Source: an uncultured Oscillibacter sp. (lineage in GTDB: Bacteria > Bacillota > Clostridia > Oscillospirales > Oscillospiraceae). From it: 64,000 nucleotides of DNA. Below are positions 42,462 through 50,855 of the stretch, piece by piece. A model generated the notes under the pieces. The model was not told where the DNA came from. It made no database searches and saw only the letters and a list, made by a program, of their open reading frames with translations. The position numbers and the translations under genes were made by a program. The stretch is taken from NCBI GenBank assembly GCA_910587705.1, contig CAJUMX010000003.1, forward strand, positions 124,001-188,000, given 5' to 3'. How positions within the stretch are numbered: the first letter of the stretch is position 1; every line of letters begins with the position of its first letter.

Positions 42462-42602
42462 ATGGCAACGAAACGTACCTATCAGCCCAAGAAGCTCCAC
42501 GGCCAGAAGGTCCACGGCTTCCGCAAGCGCATGGCCACTGCCAACGGCCGCAAGGTTCTGGCCCGCCGCCGCGCCAAGGGCCGCGCCCGCCTCTCTTATT
42601 GA
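42462..42602 (+). CDS. rpmH: 50S ribosomal protein L34
   Basis: A 46-aa ribosomal protein. HGFRKRMATANGRKVLARRR is the L34 signature; the N-terminus MATKRTYQPKKLHG is slightly longer than in Bacillus. ACAGGAGG precedes the ATG. It heads the rnpA-yidD-yidC-jag cluster. The usual divergent dnaA is not upstream. Confidence 0.95.
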   Translation: MATKRTYQPKKLHGQKVHGFRKRMATANGRKVLARRRAKGRARLSY

Positions 42603-42702
42603 GCGGCAGGAGACACTTGAACACGAGTCCTGACAGGGGCGGCTGGAATTGTTCGGATTCCTCCGTCCCTTGTACTGGTTCTCCGGCCGGGAGGGATGAA
42701 CG

Positions 42703-43047
42703 GTGAAGTCCGCTGTGACGCTGAAAAAAAATCACGAGTTCCGCCGCCTGTATCAAAAGGGCGCGTCGGCGGTGGCGGGGAGCATGGTGCTCTACTGCCG
42801 GAAAAACCGCCTGGGCCACAACCGGCTGGGCATCACCGTCTCCGTGAAGCTGGGGAACGCCGTGAAGCGCAACCGGGCCCGCCGCCGCCTGCGGGAGGTC
42901 TACCGGCTTTCAAGCCCCCAGCTCTCCCAGGGCTGGGACCTCATTCTGGTGGCCCGGGGCAGGACGCTGAGCGCCCCGTGGAAGGAGCTCAATGACAGCT
43001 TCCTCCGCCTGAGCCGGAAGCTGGGCCTGCTGGGGGACAAGCCGTGA
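42703..43047 (+). CDS. rnpA: Ribonuclease P protein component
   Basis: A 114-aa basic protein. The RNR motif region VKRNRARRRLREVYR (54-68) is intact. It assists RNase P RNA in tRNA 5' maturation. GTG start at 42703 with GGGAGGGA upstream; overlaps yidD by 4 bp. Confidence 0.93.
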   Translation: MKSAVTLKKNHEFRRLYQKGASAVAGSMVLYCRKNRLGHNRLGITVSVKLGNAVKRNRARRRLREVYRLSSPQLSQGWDLILVARGRTLSAPWKELNDSFLRLSRKLGLLGDKP

Positions 43048-43418
43048 AGCGGGTTTTGATCCGGCTGGTGAGGTTTTACCGGCAAAGCATCTCGCCCCTT
43101 CGTCCCCCCTGCTGCAATTACATCCCCACCTGCTCCCAGTATGCCCTGGAGGCTTTGGAAACGCACGGGGCCGTGAAGGGGAGCTGGCTCGCGTTCAAGC
43201 GGATACTCCGATGCAACCCCTTCCACAAGGGTGGATACGACCCCGTACCGGCGGCGGAAGAGCTTGCGCTCTATTCCGTCCCCGCCGCCTGGCGGCGAGG
43301 ATTTCAACCGCACCCTTCCTTCCGCCGCTTTTCAAGAGGGGACCTGCGTCCCCCCTTGCGCACGCCCCCTTCCCCCCCGGGGGACGAGGGAGAAGGGACG
43401 GGGGATTTCCCGTCCTGA
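43044..43418 (+). CDS. yidD: Membrane protein insertion efficiency factor YidD
   Basis: A 124-aa protein with the diagnostic CCNYIPTCSQYALEALETHG and RILRCNPFHKGGYDPVP. The family is usually 70-90 aa; here a further 55 or so GC-rich, Pro/Arg-rich residues follow the domain and may be an added tail through repeat-like sequence. GTG start overlaps rnpA. Confidence 0.9.
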   Translation: MKRVLIRLVRFYRQSISPLRPPCCNYIPTCSQYALEALETHGAVKGSWLAFKRILRCNPFHKGGYDPVPAAEELALYSVPAAWRRGFQPHPSFRRFSRGDLRPPLRTPPSPPGDEGEGTGDFPS

Positions 43419-43464
43419 CGGGAAACGCCGATTTCTCTACTGAACAAAACGAGAGGAACAAACT

Positions 43465-44625
43465 ATGTTTTCAACCATCGGATACTTCATTTGTATCCCC
43501 TTTGCCTGGCTGGTCCGGCTCTTTTACAACCTGACGGGCTCTTACGGTATGGCCATCGTCCTCTTCACCCTGGTGGTCAAGCTGATTATGGTGCCCTTCC
43601 AGATGAAGTCCAAAAAGAGCATGATGCGCATGAGCCGCATGTCCGGCCGGCTCCAGGAGATTCAAAAGAAATACGCCAACAACCAGGCCAAGCAGAGCGA
43701 GGAAATGCAAAAGCTCTACGCCGAGGAGGGGGTCAACCCCATGTCCGGGTGTCTTTGGAGCATGCTGCCCTTCCCCATTTTGCTGGCCCTGTACTCCATC
43801 ATCCGCCAGCCCATCACCCACTTCATGATGCTGGGCCAGGACGTGGTTCAGAAGATGGTGGACGCCGTGACCAACGCCGGAATGGACATCACCAGCATCG
43901 TCCAAATGAAAGACGGCATGCCCGTCATTGAGGACGGATTTACCAAGCTCCTGCCCTATGGACAGATCAATCTGGTAAAGGCCGTCGTCTCCGAGATGCC
44001 GGAGCTTGGCAATACGGTGGACGGGTGGATCAACATGAACTACACCTCCTTCGGGCTGGACATGGCGGCCAACCCCTGGAGTATGGTCACCCACTTCACC
44101 TTCACCTGGGCCGCCATCGGGCTGATTCTCATTCCCATCATCGCCGGCGGCAGCCAGTGGCTCATGACCAAAATCACCATGAAGCACCAGCCCCAGACAG
44201 ACCCCTCCGCCGCCAGCGCCAACCGCATGATGATGTTCATGCCCCTGTTCTCCGTGTATATCGCCTTTACCATGCCCGCCGCCCTTGGCGTATACTGGAT
44301 TGCCCAGAGCGCCTTTGCCGCCGTGCAGGAGTATTTCATGGGTACCTTCTTCAACAAGAAGCTGGAGGAAGAGGAGAACGCCCGCTATGAGGCCCGCCAG
44401 GCGGAGCGGAAGCGGAAGATGGAGGAGGCCAAGGTCCTCCAGGAGCAGCAGCGCCAGCAGGCCGCCCAAAAGCAGACCCTGAAGGAAAAGCAGAAGGCCG
44501 CTCGAGAGGCCAAGGCCGCCAAAGCCGCCAAGGCCGGGTCCGCCACCACGGAGGCCGGACGGGTGGGGGACAGGCCCTACGCCAGGGGCCGGGCCTATAA
44601 GCCGGACCGCTATGACGAAACGTAA
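43465..44625 (+). CDS. yidC: Membrane protein insertase YidC/Oxa1
   Basis: A 386-aa insertase with five or six membrane segments. LVVKLIMVPFQMKSKKSMMRM and the SGCLWSMLPFPILLALYSIIRQP stretch identify the family. The last 90 residues are a Lys/Glu/Ala-rich coiled tail. It inserts proteins into the membrane alone or with SecYEG; part of the rpmH cluster. Confidence 0.92.
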   Translation: MFSTIGYFICIPFAWLVRLFYNLTGSYGMAIVLFTLVVKLIMVPFQMKSKKSMMRMSRMSGRLQEIQKKYANNQAKQSEEMQKLYAEEGVNPMSGCLWSMLPFPILLALYSIIRQPITHFMMLGQDVVQKMVDAVTNAGMDITSIVQMKDGMPVIEDGFTKLLPYGQINLVKAVVSEMPELGNTVDGWINMNYTSFGLDMAANPWSMVTHFTFTWAAIGLILIPIIAGGSQWLMTKITMKHQPQTDPSAASANRMMMFMPLFSVYIAFTMPAALGVYWIAQSAFAAVQEYFMGTFFNKKLEEEENARYEARQAERKRKMEEAKVLQEQQRQQAAQKQTLKEKQKAAREAKAAKAAKAGSATTEAGRVGDRPYARGRAYKPDRYDET

Positions 44626-44639
44626 AGGTGGAAGCCGTT

Positions 44640-45506
44640 ATGAGAGACTATATTGATGTCACGGGCAAGAACGAGGACGAGGCCATTTCCAAGGCCCTGG
44701 CCCAGCTGGGCCTGGACCGGGACGACGTGTCCGTGGAGGTCCTGGAGCGGGCCAAGTCCGGATTCTTAGGTCTCGGCGCCTGCCCGGCAAAGATTCGCGT
44801 GTACTACGGCCCGGAGGAGGAAGAGGAAATCCTTCCTCCCCCGCCCGCCCCGGAGAAAAAGCCGGAGCCCGTCCAGGAGGAGGCTCCCAAGCCCCGCCCC
44901 GCCGCCCCGGAGAAAAAGGAGCGCCCGGAGCGCCGGGAGCGTCCCCCCCGGGAGAAGAAGGAGCGCCCGGAACGGAAGGAGCGTCCCGCCCCGGCGGCGG
45001 AGGAGCCCTTCCAGCCCGTCCCCCTGGGGGAAGAGGTGGACGACGAGAAGGCCGCGGCCATCAAAGCCTTCCTCACCGGGCTTCTGGAGCACATGAACAG
45101 CGCCGCAGAGGTGAAGGTCTATCTCCCGGAGAAGGGCCGCTATAAGGTCATTCTGGAGGGCCAGGGCCTGGGTGCCCTCATCGGCCGCCGGGGAGAGACC
45201 CTGGACGCCATCCAGCAGATCACCAGCTATGCCGTGAACCGGGGCGGCGGCGCCCGGGTCCGCATCCACCTGGACGCGGAGAATTACCGGGCTAAGCGGG
45301 AGCAGAGCCTCCAGCACCTGGCCCGGAAGGTGGCGGGCAAGGTAGTCCGCTTCCGCCGCAGCGTCACCCTGGAGCCCATGAACGCCTATGAGCGGCACGT
45401 GATCCACACGGCCCTCCAGGATTTCGAGGGCGTGACTACCTACTCCACCGGCATGGACCCCAACCGCCGGGTGGTGGTGGCCTTCGACCGGGGCGAGAGA
45501 CATTGA
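44640..45506 (+). CDS. jag: Jag/KhpB RNA-binding protein
   Basis: A 288-aa protein with Jag_N (1-55; KSGFLGLGACPAKIRV), a Pro/Glu/Arg-rich linker (about 60-125), a KH-like domain with GALIGRRGETLDAIQ and an R3H domain ending LEPMNAYERHVIHTALQ. It binds RNA with KhpA and affects cell-wall growth. ATG 44640 has AAAGGTGG upstream. It is the last gene of the cluster before the long inverted repeat. Confidence 0.9.
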   Translation: MRDYIDVTGKNEDEAISKALAQLGLDRDDVSVEVLERAKSGFLGLGACPAKIRVYYGPEEEEEILPPPPAPEKKPEPVQEEAPKPRPAAPEKKERPERRERPPREKKERPERKERPAPAAEEPFQPVPLGEEVDDEKAAAIKAFLTGLLEHMNSAAEVKVYLPEKGRYKVILEGQGLGALIGRRGETLDAIQQITSYAVNRGGGARVRIHLDAENYRAKREQSLQHLARKVAGKVVRFRRSVTLEPMNAYERHVIHTALQDFEGVTTYSTGMDPNRRVVVAFDRGERH

Positions 45507-45507
45507 C

Positions 45508-45892
45508 AAAAAGAGAGGCCCGGAAGTGTCCGGGCCTCTCTTTTTTCGTGTGTTCCGGCGGACGGAACCTCCGGCGGCGGGGGGCTAAACCTGTTGGGCG
45601 CGGTGAAGAAATCTCCCCCGCCGTCCGGCGTCCGCCGGAAACATATCGCGGGACCGAGTTTCAAACTCAGCCCCGCGTAGCGTGCGGACGCACAAGCTTT
45701 GGATACCCTCTTGCAAAAACGGGGGGAAGCGGGTATAATAAGCGTGTGGCGCAGGTTTCCCTGCTGTGCTGAGTGGGTCGACACTCGTACAGGGCCGCTG
45801 GGTGCTTGCGACACCCGGCGGCCTGCCGCTTTATGTTTCCAGATTCATTGTACTCCGTTTCGACGGAAATTGCAAGGGGCTTTGTGAAAAAA
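45508..45892 (+). repeat. Long inverted repeat, copy 2
   Basis: Nearly identical, in opposite orientation, to 13072-13454. It begins with the jag terminator (GAGAGGCCCGGA stem) and ends where the putative RNA gene ends. Differences are few and fall in loops or keep pairing. Confidence 0.9.
45746..45892 (+). ncRNA. Putative structured RNA, copy 2
   Basis: Promoter TTGCAA (45711-45716), 17 bp, TATAAT (45734-45739) is identical to copy 1. The RNA folds as copy 1; relative to it, one C-for-U change in the long GGCC stem keeps pairing with G, and other changes are in loops. Beyond 45892 similarity ends and no clear terminator follows, so the 3' end is uncertain. Confidence 0.6.
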
Positions 45893-45950
45893 GGCGCGTC
45901 CGGCGCACATATCATAGAAGGAATACGGCGCCCCCTGTTTATTTTCCCAC

Positions 45951-45979
45951 TTGACTTTTTCCTGCCCTGGGGGTATACT
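45951..45979 (+). promoter_or_regulatory. Promoter of antitoxin RNA, module 2
   Basis: TTGACT (45951-45956), 17 bp, TATACT (45974-45979), reading toward the convergent small-peptide gene. Confidence 0.8.
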
Positions 45980-45985
45980 GTAGTT

Positions 45986-46067
45986 GAACAAGTGAGATAA
46001 TGAGATCCAACTGTTCACCCAAAAGCGGAGCTCCCGGAAGGTGCAACTTCCGGGAGCTCCATTTTAG
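45986..46067 (+). ncRNA. Putative Fst-type antitoxin RNA of module 2
   Basis: A transcript of about 80 nt would end at a 14-bp hairpin (46027-46060) that can terminate in both directions. Near its 5' end it contains AATGAGATCCA, complementary to TGGATCTCATT at the toxin start codon, plus a nearby GTGRACA-like match. Shared terminator and complementary direct repeats are the layout of the par (Fst) antitoxin RNA II. Confidence 0.6.
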
Positions 46068-46080
46068 GCTGCTGCTGTCA

Positions 46081-46164
46081 TCACTTCTCCTCCAGCCATT
46101 TGCAAACAAGGTATGTAACCACGTTTGCCGCGAGGGAAGCGATCAGGGAAACAATGAGATCCAT
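46081..46164 (-). CDS. Small hydrophobic toxin-like peptide (Fst/Ldr-like, 27 aa)
   Basis: The ATG at 46162-46164 follows a GGAGGAGG site by about 10 nt. The 27-residue product begins MDLIVSLIASLAANVV and ends CKWLEEK: a single membrane helix and a charged tail, like Fst/Ldr-type toxins. A TATAAT -10 lies at 46209-46214 with only a weak -35. A convergent antisense transcript shares its terminator. Family by pattern and layout. Confidence 0.65.
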   Translation of the reverse strand: MDLIVSLIASLAANVVTYLVCKWLEEK

Positions 46165-46238
46165 GGCATGTCCACCTCCTCCCACCGCGGGGGGCCGACA
46201 GCAGCTCCATTATAACATGCCGGTTGACAAAAATCGAC

Positions 46239-46266
46239 CGCCCGTGAAAAAATTTTTTCACGGGCG
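46239..46266. terminator. Perfect A/T-flanked hairpin
   Basis: CGCCCGTGAAAAAA and its complement form a 14-bp palindrome that can terminate either strand; it follows the 99-aa gene (minus) and precedes the toxin promoter. Confidence 0.8.
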
Positions 46267-46274
46267 TCCCGGGA

Positions 46275-46574
46275 TCAGCCCCCCAGCCGCTGCCGGAGGG
46301 TTACCAGGGCGCACAGACAGGTCAGCATCGCCAGGGCCCCCGTGCCCCAGAGGAGGCTGTAGCTCACCGACTCCCTGTCCTCCAGCCGCCCCGCCGCCGC
46401 GGAGGCGAACACATACAGGGAGACCAGGGCAAAGGCCATGGACAGAATATCCGCCGCGTCCCGCCACCCCAGGGCGGCGGCCCCCAGATACAGCAAAAAT
46501 CCCAGGCCGGAGACAATGGCCCCCCGGTTCAGCCGCTTTACGCCCTGCAAAAGCAGGGAGTTTTTTCGCTTCAT
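46275..46574 (-). CDS. Small membrane protein of unknown function (99 aa)
   Basis: Three hydrophobic segments (about 18-38, 44-60, 74-92) between basic loops. It lies after the PBP gene on the same strand with a 44-bp gap. No family recognised. Confidence 0.65.
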   Translation of the reverse strand: MKRKNSLLLQGVKRLNRGAIVSGLGFLLYLGAAALGWRDAADILSMAFALVSLYVFASAAAGRLEDRESVSYSLLWGTGALAMLTCLCALVTLRQRLGG

Positions 46575-46618
46575 TGGTATACCCTCCGTTGATTATCTTT
46601 CTGATAATTCAATTCGTA

Positions 46619-47989
46619 TTACTTTTCGTAGCCGTTGACCATGATATCCAGCACCCGTGCCGCCACGTTTCCCGCCACGCTGCTGCCGCCGCCGCCGTTT
46701 TCCACCAGGACCACAAAGGCATAGGGCGCGTCCTCGTTCCGCAGGAACCCGGCAAACCAGGCGTGGGGGGCCAGTCCCTCTCCCACCTCGGCGGTGCCGG
46801 ACTTGGCGCAGAGGTCCATATTCGGGAAGCGGCTCTTGCCGTAGGTCTTTTCCACATTCCCCGCCATCAGATCCGCCAGTTTTCCCGCCGTGCCCGCTTC
46901 GACAAGGGTTCCTGTCTTGTGAGTCCAGCGGGGCAGGGAGGGAATCCCCAGGCCGTTTTTGGTCTTGAGGATCAGATAGGGCTCCGCCGCTCTGCCGCCG
47001 TTTGCAATGGCCCCCATGTAGACCATCAGGGCGCAGGGATTCACCAGGTCCTTGTCCTGGCCCACCCCCGCCCAGCCCAGGCGGCCCTGGGTGAGATTCC
47101 AGTCAAAGGAACCCTTGGCGGTGGTCAGGCCGTCCAGGCGGTAGGATGCGGTAAGGCCCGCCTGCTCCGTGTACTTCCGCAGGGTCTCCGCCCCCAGCTC
47201 CACGGCGATGTCCGCAAAGACGGCGTTGCAGCTGTTGGCAAAAGCGGCGGCGATGTCCTGTTCCCCGTGAACGCCGGAGCAGATAACCGTCTCCTCCCCG
47301 ATTTGGACGGACCCGGCGCACTCCCAGGTCCGGGCCTCCAGACCCGGCAGGTTCTCCAGCGCCGCCGCCAGGGTGACGGTCTTGTAAACGGAACCGGGAG
47401 TAAAAACGGAGGACAGAAAGCGGTTCACATAGGCTCCCTTCCAGCGGTCATTCGTCTCAATGTCCTCCGGAACATTCAGCGGGTCATAGCTGGGGGCGGA
47501 GACCATGCAGAGAACCTCTCCGGTCTTGTAGTTGTACACCGCCACCGTCCCGGCATGACCGTTCAGGGCCTGATAAGCCTCGTAATTGTACCGGGCGTCA
47601 AGGGTCAAGGTCAGCTCCCCGCCCCGGTCCGCGCCAAAGGCCCCGTTGATCAGATTCCAACCCGTCATCCGGTCCGCAAACGCATTCAGCGCCCCAACTC
47701 CGATGTTGCCCTGAAGGTCCCCCACAGCGTGAAGCGTCGCCTTGCGAACCACCTCGCTGTCATAGTAAGTCCGTTCCCCATTTTCCGCGGAGGACAGCAC
47801 GTCCCCGTCCCGGTCCAGCACAGTCCCGGCAGTCAACTGCCCCTGGCTGTTGTAAAGGTGACGGTTAAAAGCAGCAGAAGCCCAGCTTCCCCCCTGCGTC
47901 AGATAGCGGAAGAGGAAAAAGACCATCCCCGCCGCCAGCGCCAAAGCCAGCAGAAAGCAAACCACCGCCCGGTTTTCAATTTTCTTCAT
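46619..47989 (-). CDS. Penicillin-binding protein (PBP2/FtsI-type transpeptidase)
   Basis: A 456-aa peptidoglycan transpeptidase with one N-terminal membrane anchor (about 8-28). All three active-site motifs are present: S200-V-Y-K203, S253-C-N255, and K396-S-G-T399. It is short, with little pedestal domain. It follows an FHA-SEDS gene, its probable glycosyltransferase partner, by about 140 bp. ATG 47989 has a GGGGGA site. Confidence 0.88.
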   Translation of the reverse strand: MKKIENRAVVCFLLALALAAGMVFFLFRYLTQGGSWASAAFNRHLYNSQGQLTAGTVLDRDGDVLSSAENGERTYYDSEVVRKATLHAVGDLQGNIGVGALNAFADRMTGWNLINGAFGADRGGELTLTLDARYNYEAYQALNGHAGTVAVYNYKTGEVLCMVSAPSYDPLNVPEDIETNDRWKGAYVNRFLSSVFTPGSVYKTVTLAAALENLPGLEARTWECAGSVQIGEETVICSGVHGEQDIAAAFANSCNAVFADIAVELGAETLRKYTEQAGLTASYRLDGLTTAKGSFDWNLTQGRLGWAGVGQDKDLVNPCALMVYMGAIANGGRAAEPYLILKTKNGLGIPSLPRWTHKTGTLVEAGTAGKLADLMAGNVEKTYGKSRFPNMDLCAKSGTAEVGEGLAPHAWFAGFLRNEDAPYAFVVLVENGGGGSSVAGNVAARVLDIMVNGYEK

Positions 47990-48125
47990 AAAAATCCCCC
48001 TTTCCCGTCCCCCGTCCATCGTCCCTCGTCCCTCGTCCCCCCGCAGGGGGTGGGGGATGCTCAAGGGGGAGCCCGCTCCCCCTTGAAGGAGGCGGAGGAA
48101 ACGGAGCGGAACGGATGCCCGGCTT

Positions 48126-49841
48126 TCAGCCGGGCGGAGTGGAGCGCAGTTTTTGACGCCGGATCGCGAAGCTGGCGTGCTCCCGGGTGTCCGTGGCCTT
48201 CAAGAAGGCCAGCAGCCCCCAGGCGGACATCATGGCGGACCCGCCGTTGGAGACAAAGGGGAAGGTCACCCCCGTCAGGGGCAGGAGGTCCACCGACCCG
48301 AATACGTTCAAACAGGTCTGGAACACCAGCAGCGACCCGGCGGCACAGGCGGCCAGACAGTAGAAGCTGCTCCGCCCCGCCCGGCAGGCCCGGACCGTGA
48401 AAAACGCCAGGGCCGCGATGGCCCCCACGGCGAAAACGGCAATCACCAGCCCCCACTCCTCGCAGAGCATGCCAAAGACCAAATCCGTGTCCGCCGCCGG
48501 GACCCGGTGGAGCCAGCCGTTTCCGGCCCCCATGCCAAGCACCCCCCCGGAGGCCGCGGCGGACATGGTGCGGGTCTGCTGGTAGCCCCGGCCGGAGGCG
48601 TCCGCCCAGGCGTGGCCCCAGGCGGCGAAGCGGTCCAGAATGTAGGGCTTGAACTTCACAATAATGCCTGCGCCGAACACCGCCCCGCCGCAGATGAGGG
48701 AGAGGGTGGCGAAGTCCCCGGAGCGAAGGTAGGCAAGCACCAGGAAGGTGACGAAGAAAATCGCCGCCGTGCCAAAGTCGCTCATCAGCCCCAGAAGGCC
48801 CACGCAGACCCCGGTGAGGACGATGAAAAGAGTCAGGTTCCGCTTGCGGAAGAGCCGCTCCAGCGTGGCGGACCCGGCGAAGATATAGCAGATCTTCGCA
48901 ATCTCCGAGGGCTGGAAGCTGAGGGGGCCCAGGGAAATCCAGTTCACCGCCCCGTACTTCCGGCTGCCCAGCACCAGCGTCACGGCCAGAAGGCCGATGG
49001 AGGCCGCCGCCATGACCCAGCGGTTCCGCTGAACCCTCCCTAGGTCCCGGAGAAAAAGCCCCAGGGTCAAAAAGAGGCCCAGCCCCAGGATTACCGCGAG
49101 AAGCTGCTTAAAAAGGCTCCCCGGGGCGCTGGAGGCCGTCACCGCCAGGGAGAGGGTGGAGAGGAAAAAGGCGATGGTCTCCATCTCAAAGCCCACGCAG
49201 CGGCTGAGTCGCAGGACGGCGGCGTAAAGCCACATCACCGCCGTCAGCCCCAAAAAGGCCAGGGGCACGGCGGGGGAGGCCTCTCCCCCGGCGGCCACCA
49301 TCAGCTGGACGCAGGCCAGGAGCTGGAACACCGTCAGCCAGAGGAAGGAGGGCCACATGGCGGCGGGGCGCTCCGCCCGGCGCTTTTCCGCCAGCTCCTC
49401 CCGCTCCTCCACGGTCTGGGGCAAAAACAGCAGCGGCACGCCCCCCAGGCCGATGGTGTCCCCCATTTTGACGGGGGCGGAGCCCTCCACCTTCTCGCCG
49501 TTGAGGAGGACGCCGCCCTTGGAATCCAGGTCGTAAAGAGTCCACTCCCCCTCCTCATTCCGGCACAGGGCGGCGTGCTGGCGGGAGACACTGGGATAGT
49601 TCAGCCGCACGTCGGCGCTCTTCCCCCGGCCCAGGATGTTCTCCCAGTGGGTGAGGGGCACGGAGCCCCCGCCGGGGAGGCTCAGCTGGCCCCAGGTCTC
49701 CGGCGTGTGGGGGAGGCGGAGGAGGGACCGGATGGCCCGATAGAGGATGGCCCCCGCCAGGATGGGAAAGAGGAAGCGGACGAAGGACGTATAGAAAAGC
49801 CCGGCGGCGGGGTATGCCGCCAGGAGCTCCGGTAAGGTCAT
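48126..49841 (-). CDS. FHA domain-SEDS (FtsW/RodA/SpoVE) fusion protein
   Basis: A 571-aa membrane protein. After one anchor (about 12-40) comes an FHA domain (about 55-135; ILGRGKSADVRLNYPSVSRQHA), then a SEDS polymerase core with ten or so helices (LVLGSRKYGAVNWISLGPLSFQPSEIAK, SDFGTA, GMLCEEWG). SEDS proteins polymerise glycan strands with a class B PBP, here the adjacent one. The FHA domain suggests control by Ser/Thr phosphorylation. Confidence 0.9.
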   Translation of the reverse strand: MTLPELLAAYPAAGLFYTSFVRFLFPILAGAILYRAIRSLLRLPHTPETWGQLSLPGGGSVPLTHWENILGRGKSADVRLNYPSVSRQHAALCRNEEGEWTLYDLDSKGGVLLNGEKVEGSAPVKMGDTIGLGGVPLLFLPQTVEEREELAEKRRAERPAAMWPSFLWLTVFQLLACVQLMVAAGGEASPAVPLAFLGLTAVMWLYAAVLRLSRCVGFEMETIAFFLSTLSLAVTASSAPGSLFKQLLAVILGLGLFLTLGLFLRDLGRVQRNRWVMAAASIGLLAVTLVLGSRKYGAVNWISLGPLSFQPSEIAKICYIFAGSATLERLFRKRNLTLFIVLTGVCVGLLGLMSDFGTAAIFFVTFLVLAYLRSGDFATLSLICGGAVFGAGIIVKFKPYILDRFAAWGHAWADASGRGYQQTRTMSAAASGGVLGMGAGNGWLHRVPAADTDLVFGMLCEEWGLVIAVFAVGAIAALAFFTVRACRAGRSSFYCLAACAAGSLLVFQTCLNVFGSVDLLPLTGVTFPFVSNGGSAMMSAWGLLAFLKATDTREHASFAIRRQKLRSTPPG

Positions 49842-50023
49842 GGACGGGCCTCCTTTCGGAGAGATGATAGTTCAGCATACCATGATTTTCGGAAAAAATC
49901 TACCGGAAATCGGAGCAAGGGGAGGGTGCGCCAAAAATTTCCGGCGCGCCCTTCACTTTTTCGGCGTTGTGCCGATATACTAAATAGAAATATGTACGCC
50001 CTGCGGCGAAAGGAGGCCCCGCC

Positions 50024-50755
50024 ATGTCCGATATGCAGGTAAACCGCGCCGCCACCTCCGCGGCCTCCTCCTGGCAGAGCCAGAGCGCCGCGCAAGCCTC
50101 CTCCCAGGAGCGGGAGAAGGAGGACCCCTCCTTTAACCTTTACGAGATGATGAAGGACGCCCGGGAAAAGGCGGAGGCCACCCGGGAGAAGTTCAACAGC
50201 ATCAAGCCCAAGCCCCGCTATGGCGACGCGCCTATGGAGGCCTATTCCCGGTTGGCCCGGGCGAAACGGCCCTCGGAGGTCAACGCCGCCGCCGGATACG
50301 CCCGGCGGCAGATTATTCGGCTCCAGAGCGCCAAGCGGACGGACCCGGACAACGCCAAGCGGATTCAGGCCGCCATCAACCAGCTGCAAAAGGCCGTTCA
50401 GCGGGCGGGAAAGAAAAACCGGGACCTGAACCGGGAGAAGCTGGAGCAGGCTCGGCAGAAAAAACTGATACAGGAGAAGCGGAGCCGGGAGGCCCGCCGC
50501 CAGAAGCAGGAGCTTTTGCGCAAGCAGGCCATGCGGCGGATTCGGGAATCCGGCTATCTCCGGGAGGCGGAAGTGGACAATCGGATGCAGGCGCACATTG
50601 CCGCCGTGGACATGGAGCTGCGGGAGCAGGCACAGAAGCTGGGGGCCTCCATCCAGCCCTCCATGGAAACGGTGGCCCGGCAGTACGCGGCGGAGAGCGC
50701 CGCGCTGTCTGCCCCGGAGCCCTCCGTAGGCGGGGAGATCAATTTACAGGCGTAA
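50024..50755 (+). CDS. Charged coiled-coil hypothetical protein
   Basis: A 243-aa protein dominated by an Arg/Lys/Glu/Gln helix (about 90-185), with low-complexity Ser/Ala N-terminus. AAAGGAGG precedes the ATG. It stands alone between convergent and divergent genes. No recognised family; similar proteins are common in Oscillospiraceae. Confidence 0.7.
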   Translation: MSDMQVNRAATSAASSWQSQSAAQASSQEREKEDPSFNLYEMMKDAREKAEATREKFNSIKPKPRYGDAPMEAYSRLARAKRPSEVNAAAGYARRQIIRLQSAKRTDPDNAKRIQAAINQLQKAVQRAGKKNRDLNREKLEQARQKKLIQEKRSREARRQKQELLRKQAMRRIRESGYLREAEVDNRMQAHIAAVDMELREQAQKLGASIQPSMETVARQYAAESAALSAPEPSVGGEINLQA

Positions 50756-50803
50756 GGGAACTCCTCCCAGGCGGGGCTGTTCCAGTTCCATTCCAATCAG
50801 AAG

Positions 50804-50832
50804 AAAAAGCCTCCTTTTAAAAGGAGGCTTTT
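50804..50832. terminator. Bidirectional terminator
   Basis: A perfect AAAAGCCTCCTTTT palindrome between the coiled-coil gene and the convergent P-II-like gene. Confidence 0.85.
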
Positions 50833-50855
50833 CATTTGTGGCGATCGCTTCTCTT

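Noticed and set aside
43266..43418. The YidD C-terminal tail as a separate domain
   Set aside because: It is low-complexity, Pro/Arg-rich and GC-driven, more like read-through into intergenic sequence than a fold.
45503..45772. An open frame in repeat copy 2 that encodes nearly the same peptide as the matching frame in copy 1 (13192-13413, minus)
   Set aside because: The similarity follows from the DNA repeat itself. The frame has no ribosome site, runs through the RNA promoter, and an indel between the copies shifts its N-terminal part.
46224..46229. A plus-strand TTGACA near toxin module 2
   Set aside because: No -10 lies at proper spacing; the hairpin that follows would terminate at once.
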